From Bacillota bacterium (lineage in GTDB: Bacteria > Bacillota > Clostridia > Saccharofermentanales > UBA5734): a stretch of DNA of 5,205 nucleotides. The stretch lies in the NCBI GenBank assembly GCA_023438965.1, contig JAEXPB010000442.1, forward strand, positions 1 through 5,205, in the 5' to 3' direction. The position numbers and the translations under genes are program-made. The notes under the pieces are model-generated. The model was not told where the DNA came from. It was given only the letters and a program-made list of their open reading frames with translations, and did not search any database. Position 1 is the stretch's first letter; each line of letters starts with the position of its first letter. This document shows, in pieces, positions 1-5,205 of this stretch.

Positions 1-9
1 GAGTCTTTC

Positions 10-3000
10 ATGTGCCATGACAATAACAATGCGGTTATTGCCCAGGTTGAACCGCTGACGATCCCGACTTACCGGGAACCGGCAGCCGAACAATTGCCCA
101 TGTTTGCCGAGAACCGGGTCCACCAGCGGACCAGCGGCAATCCCTACCCCTGCCGGGTGGTCGTCAAGACCGATCGCCGACCGCCGCAGGAGAAAACCTA
201 CCAGGCCATCCGACTGGAAAACGAATATATCCGCCTGATTATCCTGCCGGAATTGGGCGGCCGGATCTTCGCCGCCACAGACAAGACGACGGGTTATGAC
301 TTTTTCTACCGCCAGCATGTCATCAAGCCAGCCCTGATCGGTGTTCTCGGCTCCTGGATCTCCGGCGGCGTGGAGTTCAACTGGCCTTTCCATCACCGCC
401 CGTCAACCTTCATGCCGGTCGATTATGCGATCGAACGGCGGGAAGACGGCGAAACCATTGTCTGGTTGTCCGAGCACGACCCGATCGAGCGGATGAAGGG
501 CATGGTCGGGATCAGCCTCTGTCCGGGGCAAACCCTGATCAAGACGCATATGAAGGTTTTCAACCGCACGCCGGTTACCCGGTCTTTCCTTTGGTGGGAG
601 AACGCCGCCGTGCCGGTCAATGAACAATACCAGATTTTCTTCCCGCCGGACGTCCGGTATGTCAATTTCCACTATCATCGCTCAGTCACGACCTTCCCGG
701 TCGCCACCGGCGTCTTCAACGGCATCCGGATGGGCGAAGGCACGGACATCACCTGGCACCGCAACACCCGGGCGCCGACATCGTACTTCTCGGCCCCCTC
801 ACGGCAGGACTTCTTCGGCGGCTATGACCACGGCCGCGGCTGCGGCGTCGTGCATGTCGCCGACCGGCATACGGCACCGGGCAAGAAAATGTTCACTTGG
901 GCCTACAACCAGCTGGCCCGGTCCTGGGAGCGGGCGTTGACCGATACGGACGGCGCATATGCCGAACTGATGGCCGGTTCTTACTCGGACAACCAGCCGG
1001 ATTTCGCCTGGCTGGCCCCCTACGAAACCAAGGAATTCGAGCAGTGCTGGTATCCGATCGCGGGCACCGGCACGCTGACGGCCGCCAATCGCCTGCTGGC
1101 CCTCGGTCTGCAGCGGCACGATGGCCAGATTGAATTGCGTATCCTGGCGACACGCCGGCTGGACGGCGTGCGTCTGACTGTCCAGACCGGTGAAGCCGGC
1201 AGCGACAACCGGGAACAGCTGGTCCGCGACCTGATGCTGTCAGCAGGCCAGACGTCGGCTCTGACCATGGCTGATCCCGGTGCGCCCCTGCACATCCGGA
1301 TCGTCCAGGCGGACCAGACTCTGCTGGCCTACACGGAATCGTCCGTCGGCAGCGCACCCTTGCCGGAGTCCTGGCAGGATCTGCCGGCGCCGCGGGCGGA
1401 ACATTCGGCGCAGGACCTCTACCTCCTTGGTTTGCATGTCAAGCAATACCGGGACCCCTGCGTTGCGCCGGACGCTTACTGGCAGGAAGCGCTGCAGCGT
1501 GATCCCGAGCATGCGCCGACCCTGGTCGCCCTGGGCGAATCTGAATACCAGCGCGGTAATTATGAAACAGCGCAAGATTACCTGGCTCGGGCGCGCCGGG
1601 TGTTGACCCGCCACAATGGCAATCCGGAAGACGGCCGCGTCTTCTATCTGCTTGGCCTGGTCTACCAGGCGCAGGACCAGCTGGACCAAGCCAGCGACGC
1701 CCTGGCCAAGGCAGCCTGGAACCAGGCCCAGACGGCAGCGGCGTTGACCCGCCTGGCCAGCCTCGACGGCCGGCGGGGTGACTACGCCCGCATGCTGGCG
1801 CACAGCCGGACCGCGCTGGACAGCGCCGGGCAGAACGGATTGGCGCAGGCGCTGGCTGCCATCGCACTGGAACGGACCGGCAATCGTCCGGCGGCCTTGG
1901 TTATCCTGGCTCAGGCCCTGGCGGCCGATCCGTTGAATCACCTGGCCCGACTGCTGGACTGCTTGTACCGCGAACAGCCGTTGGAGGGGTTCGTATGCAA
2001 CCTGCACGGCGATCGCGGTCAGACGGCGCTGGATCTGGCCTTCGAGCTGATCGCCGCCGGTCAGGCCGATATTGCGGCGAACCTGCTGCTTATCACGCTC
2101 AAGGCGACCAAATCGGGTACAGATCAGCCAATGGTCGCCTATACGCTGGCCAGCCTTTTGCCAGCCGATACGGCGGCGCAATATCTCGATCTGGCCCGCT
2201 CCGCCCGAAAGCCCGGCCGGTTCCCGTCCCGCCTGGAAGAATTGGCGGTGCTGCAGCAGATTACCGCCAGCCGGCCGGATGACGCCAATGCCTGGTACCT
2301 GCTCGGTTGCCTGCTGTACAGCAAACGGCGTTATGCCGAGGCCGCCGACTGTTGGACCCGCTGCCTGTCGCTCGAACCGGGCTTCGCGGCGGCGCGGCGT
2401 AACCTGGCGATTGCCGGCTACAGCCACCTGGACCGCCGCGACGAAACCCTGCCGCTTCTGCAGGAAGCTTACCGGCAGAATCCGGCTGACGAACAGCTGT
2501 TCTACGAGATTTGCCATGTGCTGGCCCGGACCGGCGCCGATCCGCTGGAACGAATTGCGTTCATTGCCGGCGAAGCCGAACGCCGCGGACTGGACTGCTT
2601 CGGACGGGCTGCTGCGGCGCCAGGCAACGATGAGAAACCGGCACTCCGGCCAGAAATTGTCCTCGAGTGGTGCCAGGCCCTGAACCAGTCCGGTCAATGG
2701 GCCGAGGCCCTCGACCTGCTGGCCGCGCATCGCTTCATCCCCTGCGAAGGCGGCGAGCACGCCGTGGCCGAGCAGTACCTTTTCGCCAACCATGCTCTGG
2801 GGCGGCAGCTGCTCGTTCGGCACGATCCGGCCGCGGCGCTGGCCCGCTTCCGTCAGGCGCAACAGTTGCCGGACAATCTGGGCGCCGGTCTCTGGCACGA
2901 GGCCTGGCTGGTGCCGCATCAGTATTACGAGGCGATCTGCCTTGAACAACTCGGCCAGCCAGCGGCGGCCCGCCTGATCTACGAACACATCGTCGGCCTG

Positions 3001-3381
3001 ACGATCGATTATTTCTCGAATATGCATTTGCCCGGTCTGCCCTGCTGGCAGGCTTTGGCCCTGCTGCGGCTAGGCCGGGCGGAAGATGCCCGCCAGGCGC
3101 TGCAAACGGCTGAGACACGCTGGCAGCAGGCACTGCGCCAGCCGGATGCCGGCTACTTCAAAGCGACGCCGTTCTTCATCAGCTACATGGAACAGCCCCA
3201 AAGTTTGCGCCGCGGATTATACTGGTATTTGATCGGTTTCGCGCAGGCTGTCCGGGGCGACCCGGATGCCGCCCGCAACAGCTGGCAGGAGTCGCAGGCG
3301 GCTGATCCGGGCCTTCTGTTCTGCCGGCTGGAAGCTGAACTGCTCAATCAAATGAAGGGTGGGGAAGAGCATGAGCAATAG
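10..3381 (+). CDS. DUF5107 domain and tetratricopeptide-repeat protein, cytoplasmic, probably carbohydrate-related
   Basis: This 1123-residue protein matches, over its whole length, a DUF5107-plus-TPR architecture that I recognise from memory. The DUF5107 region spans about residues 17-352. Its marks are TIPTY (17-21), PELGGRI (80-86, resembling a strand of galactose-mutarotase-like folds), GGVEFNWPFHHRP (119-131), FLWWENAAV (193-201), GGYDHG (270-275) and SDNQPDFAWL (326-335). A short beta-rich segment (about 372-445) follows, then a helical TPR array from about 467 to 1105. Clear TPR units lie near 487-531, 542-573, 611-641, 759-790, 885-906 and 1068-1100. There is no signal peptide or membrane segment, and there are 18 scattered cysteines, so it is probably cytosolic. 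The ATG at 10 is chosen because the conserved part begins by residue 17. The frame stays open to the window edge and only a partial GAG Shine-Dalgarno is visible at 1-3, so a slightly earlier start is possible. The last 11 bp overlap the first permease gene. The role is unknown; an enzyme or sensor for the imported sugar is inference from context and fold. Confidence 0.9.
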   Translation: MCHDNNNAVIAQVEPLTIPTYREPAAEQLPMFAENRVHQRTSGNPYPCRVVVKTDRRPPQEKTYQAIRLENEYIRLIILPELGGRIFAATDKTTGYDFFYRQHVIKPALIGVLGSWISGGVEFNWPFHHRPSTFMPVDYAIERREDGETIVWLSEHDPIERMKGMVGISLCPGQTLIKTHMKVFNRTPVTRSFLWWENAAVPVNEQYQIFFPPDVRYVNFHYHRSVTTFPVATGVFNGIRMGEGTDITWHRNTRAPTSYFSAPSRQDFFGGYDHGRGCGVVHVADRHTAPGKKMFTWAYNQLARSWERALTDTDGAYAELMAGSYSDNQPDFAWLAPYETKEFEQCWYPIAGTGTLTAANRLLALGLQRHDGQIELRILATRRLDGVRLTVQTGEAGSDNREQLVRDLMLSAGQTSALTMADPGAPLHIRIVQADQTLLAYTESSVGSAPLPESWQDLPAPRAEHSAQDLYLLGLHVKQYRDPCVAPDAYWQEALQRDPEHAPTLVALGESEYQRGNYETAQDYLARARRVLTRHNGNPEDGRVFYLLGLVYQAQDQLDQASDALAKAAWNQAQTAAALTRLASLDGRRGDYARMLAHSRTALDSAGQNGLAQALAAIALERTGNRPAALVILAQALAADPLNHLARLLDCLYREQPLEGFVCNLHGDRGQTALDLAFELIAAGQADIAANLLLITLKATKSGTDQPMVAYTLASLLPADTAAQYLDLARSARKPGRFPSRLEELAVLQQITASRPDDANAWYLLGCLLYSKRRYAEAADCWTRCLSLEPGFAAARRNLAIAGYSHLDRRDETLPLLQEAYRQNPADEQLFYEICHVLARTGADPLERIAFIAGEAERRGLDCFGRAAAAPGNDEKPALRPEIVLEWCQALNQSGQWAEALDLLAAHRFIPCEGGEHAVAEQYLFANHALGRQLLVRHDPAAALARFRQAQQLPDNLGAGLWHEAWLVPHQYYEAICLEQLGQPAAARLIYEHIVGLTIDYFSNMHLPGLPCWQALALLRLGRAEDARQALQTAETRWQQALRQPDAGYFKATPFFISYMEQPQSLRRGLYWYLIGFAQAVRGDPDAARNSWQESQAADPGLLFCRLEAELLNQMKGGEEHEQ
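3355..3367 (+). promoter_or_regulatory. Ribosome binding site for the first permease, inside the 3' end of the DUF5107-TPR gene
   Basis: The purine-rich run AAGGGTGGGGAAG contains AAGG and GGTG, which match parts of the consensus AAGGAGGTG. It lies just upstream of ATG 3371 with suitable spacing. It decides the start: the in-frame GTG at 3359 lies inside this run and would have the AAGG directly against it. Because the site is inside the preceding coding region and the genes overlap, translation of the permease is probably coupled to that of the DUF5107-TPR gene. Confidence 0.7.
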
Positions 3382-4300
3382 GAAAAGCCTGGCCCAAACG
3401 CGGCGGCGGTTGTGGCGGAACCGCTATGTTTACCTGATGGTGCTGCCGGTGACGGCTTATTTCCTGGTTTACCGGTACTGGCCGATGACCTGGCTGTCGA
3501 TCGCCTTCTACGACTACAAGCTGCTGCTGGGGCTGAGCGGCAGCAAGTTCATCGGCCTGCAGAACTTCAAGGACTTCTTCCTGGGCAGCAGCTTTCTGCG
3601 CACGATCGGGAACACGGTGATCCTGAACGTCTACTCGCTGCTGTTCGTGTTCCCGTCGCCGATCATCTTCTCGCTGCTGCTGAACGAGGTGCGCCAGCCG
3701 AAGCTCAAGCGCTCGATCCAGACGATCACCTACCTGCCGTACTTCATCTCGACGGTGGTGCTGGTGGGCATGATCAGCTCGCTGCTGTCGCCGACCTCAG
3801 GCCTGTTCGCCTACCTGTTCAAGGCGCTGGGGCTGACGCCGATTTATTTTCTGGGCGAGCCGGGTTTCTTCCGGGCGATCAACGTGCTGTCGGGCATGTG
3901 GCAGACGACGGGCTGGAATGCGGTGGTGTACCTGGCGGCGCTGACGGCGATCGACCCGCAGCTGTATGAGGCGGCGGTGGCCGACGGGGCGGGGCGGCTG
4001 CGGCGGATGTGGCACATCTCGCTGCCCGGCATCCGCAACACGATCGTGATCCTGTTCATCCTGCGGATCGGCGACCTGCTGGGGGCGAACATGGAGAAGG
4101 TGCTGCTGCTGCAGAACGACCTGAACCTGTCGGTGGCGGAGCTGCTGCCGACCTACATCTACAAGGTGGGCCTGGTCAACGCCAAGTACAGCTTCGCGAC
4201 GGCAGTCGGCCTGTTCAACTCGGTGGTCAGCCTGGCCCTGGTCCTGCTGGCCAACTGGTTCTCCCGGCGGGTTTCGGAAAACCAGGCCGGCATCTTCTAG
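3371..4300 (+). CDS. Carbohydrate ABC transporter permease, LplB-type (first membrane subunit)
   Basis: This 309-residue inner-membrane protein is one half of the channel of a CUT1-like sugar/oligosaccharide importer (binding-protein-dependent permease, LplB/MalF side). After a basic cytoplasmic N-terminus (RRRLWRNR, about 11-18) there are six predicted membrane segments, near residues 19-37, 78-103, 118-138, 168-191, 221-241 and 276-298. The EAA loop that docks the ATPase is intact at 200-219 (EAA, then G at +6, ending I-S-L-P). Family-typical features include the GLQNFKDFF stretch after the first periplasmic segment and LPYFISTVVLVGM in the third span. Length is normal for LplB-type permeases, without the long periplasmic loop of enteric MalF. 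ATG 3371 is preferred over the in-frame GTG at 3359 because of the ribosome binding site. The gene overlaps the preceding gene by 11 bp and is followed after 17 bp by its partner permease. Substrate cannot be read from sequence; relatives carry pectin-derived oligosaccharides, alginate and other glycans. Codon choice in the central part is markedly more biased than in the upstream gene. Confidence 0.93.
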   Translation: MSNRKSLAQTRRRLWRNRYVYLMVLPVTAYFLVYRYWPMTWLSIAFYDYKLLLGLSGSKFIGLQNFKDFFLGSSFLRTIGNTVILNVYSLLFVFPSPIIFSLLLNEVRQPKLKRSIQTITYLPYFISTVVLVGMISSLLSPTSGLFAYLFKALGLTPIYFLGEPGFFRAINVLSGMWQTTGWNAVVYLAALTAIDPQLYEAAVADGAGRLRRMWHISLPGIRNTIVILFILRIGDLLGANMEKVLLLQNDLNLSVAELLPTYIYKVGLVNAKYSFATAVGLFNSVVSLALVLLANWFSRRVSENQAGIF

Positions 4301-4315
4301 AAAGGGGGCGGAAAG
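4301..4315 (+). promoter_or_regulatory. Ribosome binding site for the second permease
   Basis: The intergenic stretch between the two permeases is only 17 bp and is almost all purine (AAAGGGGGCGGAAAGAG). AGGGGG at 4303-4308 ends 9 bases before ATG 4318, and GGAAAG at 4310-4315 is closer. It fixes ATG 4318 as the start and leaves no room for a promoter or terminator, so the two permeases must be co-transcribed. Confidence 0.75.
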
Positions 4316-4317
4316 AG

Positions 4318-5196
4318 ATGATCCAAACTGACAAATCCTGGCAGGGCCGCCTGGCGGACAGCCTGATCTTCCTGATCCTCGGCCTGTTCTGCCTGATCAT
4401 CATCCTGCCGTTCATGAACCTGCTGTCCATGTCGGTCAGCGATGAGCTGGCGATCATGAGCAACCGGGTGACGATCTTCCCGGTCGGCTTCAGCATCGCC
4501 TCGTACGCCAAGGTGTTCCAGACGATCACGATCCTGCGGGCGTACGGCAACACCATATACGTGGCGGCGATCGGCTGCCTGCTGACCTTGCTGGCCACCT
4601 CGATTGCGGCCTATCCGCTGGCCTTTGCCGACTTTGCCGGCCAGAAGGTGTACAACGCGATGATCATGGTCACCCTGTGGTTCAGCGGCGGCATGGTGCC
4701 GACCTTCCTGGTCATGAGCAAGCTGGGGCTGATCGACTCGCTGTGGGCGCTGATCACCGGCGGCCTGATCAGCGCGTACAATGTGCTGATCCTGCGCAGC
4801 TTCTATGTGACGATCCCGAACGACCTGATCGAGTCGGCGCGGATGGACGGTTCGAACGACTTCCACACGCTGTTCAAGATCGTCATCCCGTTGTCCAAGG
4901 CGGCGCTGGCGACGATCGCGCTGTGGGTGGTGGTCGGGCACTGGAACGACTTCATGGGCCCGCTGATCTACCTGCGGGACTATCGGAAATACACGCTGCA
5001 GCTGGTGCTGCGCGACATCCTGATGTCGGCGGAGAGCAGTTCGCTGTTCGACATCATGGAAGGCAACCGGACGGCGATCCCCGATCAGCTCAAGCACGCG
5101 GTCATCGTGGTGGCGATGATCCCGGTGCTGGCGATCTACCCGTTCATCCAGAAATATTTCGTCAAAGGAGTGATGCTCGGCGCCGTCAAAGGCTGA
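4318..5196 (+). CDS. Carbohydrate ABC transporter permease, LplC/YtcP-type (second membrane subunit)
   Basis: This 292-residue inner-membrane protein is the second half of the importer channel (LplC/MalG side). Six membrane segments are predicted near residues 14-37, 78-103, 113-133, 141-163, 190-210 and 262-280. The ATPase-docking EAA loop is at 172-191, in the variant form ESARMDG...IVIP that is common in this subfamily. The segment GHWNDFMGPLIYL (207-219) is also typical. The C-terminus YPFIQKYFVKGVMLGAVKG is close to the hallmark ending of LplC/YtcP proteins and shows the gene is complete. The frame is open upstream to about 4009, but those 103 codons lie over the first permease in another frame and give an Ala/Gly/Pro-rich non-membrane sequence. 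ATG 4318, just after the purine-rich site, is therefore the start. The gene ends with two in-frame stops, TGA TAA. Known relatives pair with an LplB permease, a lipoprotein solute-binding protein and often a shared MsmX-type ATPase; neither of the last two is in this window. Confidence 0.94.
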   Translation: MIQTDKSWQGRLADSLIFLILGLFCLIIILPFMNLLSMSVSDELAIMSNRVTIFPVGFSIASYAKVFQTITILRAYGNTIYVAAIGCLLTLLATSIAAYPLAFADFAGQKVYNAMIMVTLWFSGGMVPTFLVMSKLGLIDSLWALITGGLISAYNVLILRSFYVTIPNDLIESARMDGSNDFHTLFKIVIPLSKAALATIALWVVVGHWNDFMGPLIYLRDYRKYTLQLVLRDILMSAESSSLFDIMEGNRTAIPDQLKHAVIVVAMIPVLAIYPFIQKYFVKGVMLGAVKG

Positions 5197-5199
5197 TAA
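5194..5199 (+). other. Tandem in-frame stop codons TGA TAA ending the second permease
   Basis: The TGA stop is followed directly by TAA in the same frame, a back-up that limits read-through of the leaky TGA. Only six more bases (ATCAAG) remain in the window, so no terminator, ribosome binding site or following gene can be judged here. Confidence 0.8.
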
Positions 5200-5205
5200 A
5201 TCAAG

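Noticed and set aside
620..940. Open frames of about 60-200 codons within the DUF5107-TPR gene on both strands (for example 620-940 and 2072-2683 on +)
   Set aside because: All are Arg/Pro/Ser/Ala-rich products typical of shifted frames in high-G+C genes, with no ribosome binding site or recognisable domain.
1240..3027. A 595-codon open frame on the - strand inside the DUF5107-TPR gene
   Set aside because: It is in exact codon register with the sense gene, so its stops correspond to sense codons TTA, CTA and TCA, which this G+C-rich gene avoids; the frame ends exactly at a sense TCA (1240-1242). The product is a Gln/Arg/Gly-rich string with no recognisable domain, while the sense protein matches a known family throughout.
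3359..3370. GTG 3359 as the start of the first permease
   Set aside because: It would add only four residues and lies inside the purine run that best serves as the Shine-Dalgarno for ATG 3371.
3412..3969. A 185-codon open frame on the + strand inside the first permease
   Set aside because: It is an alternate-frame shadow of the biased CTG/GCG/ATC codons, rich in Ala, Asp, Gly and Pro with no domain, and lies wholly inside a permease with an intact EAA loop and six spans.
4009..4317. A 103-codon upstream extension of the second permease
   Set aside because: It overlaps the well-supported first permease in another frame, encodes a Gly/Ala/Pro-rich non-membrane sequence unlike any permease N-terminus, and a good ribosome binding site marks ATG 4318.
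4297..5097. A 266-codon open frame on the - strand over the second permease
   Set aside because: Same register effect: the sense gene lacks TTA, CTA and TCA here. The product is dominated by Asp, Gln, Arg and His, the usual mirror image of a Leu/Ile/Val-rich membrane protein.
5164..5175. AAAGGAG followed closely by GTG and ATG near the end of the second permease, a possible start of a small downstream gene
   Set aside because: The spacing is too short and both codons are in frame with the permease, whose conserved ending KGVMLGAVKG they encode; the frame closes within nine codons.

Overview
The window holds three tightly packed genes on the + strand and almost no non-coding DNA. They look like one operon segment for importing and processing a carbohydrate. 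First comes a large soluble protein with an N-terminal DUF5107 region and a long TPR C-terminus (positions 10-3381). Two six-span inner-membrane permeases of the LplB/LplC type (CUT1-like carbohydrate ABC importers) follow at 3371-4300 and 4318-5196. The first permease overlaps the end of the DUF5107 gene by 11 bp, and the second starts 17 bp after the first ends. The window stops 9 bp past the last stop codon, so whatever follows is not visible.

Organism: G+C is high (about 60% by eye) and clear purine-rich Shine-Dalgarno sites precede both permeases. The LplB/LplC pair beside a DUF5107-TPR protein is a combination I associate mainly with Bacillota (Paenibacillus-like and clostridial carbohydrate degraders), and also with some other carbohydrate-specialist phyla. 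A high-GC Bacillota member or a gut/soil plant-polysaccharide degrader is the best guess. Three genes cannot settle the taxon.

How the genes fit together: the two permeases should form the heterodimeric membrane channel of a sugar or oligosaccharide importer. An extracellular substrate-binding lipoprotein and an ATPase are required but are not encoded here. The binding protein is often next to such permeases. The ATPase is often a shared MsmX/MsmK-type protein encoded elsewhere. The DUF5107-TPR protein has no signal peptide or membrane segment, so it probably acts in the cytoplasm on, or in response to, the imported sugar. Its N-terminal region has mutarotase-like sequence features and conserved acidic, His and Trp positions, but its biochemical role is not established and is the main open question.

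The search for hidden systems found no RNA genes, repeats, mobile elements, CRISPR or terminators. The long reverse-strand ORFs are codon-register shadows of the real genes. The points worth a second look are the unassigned DUF5107-TPR protein and its link to a transporter, the marked change in codon choice between it and the permeases, and the missing transporter parts.
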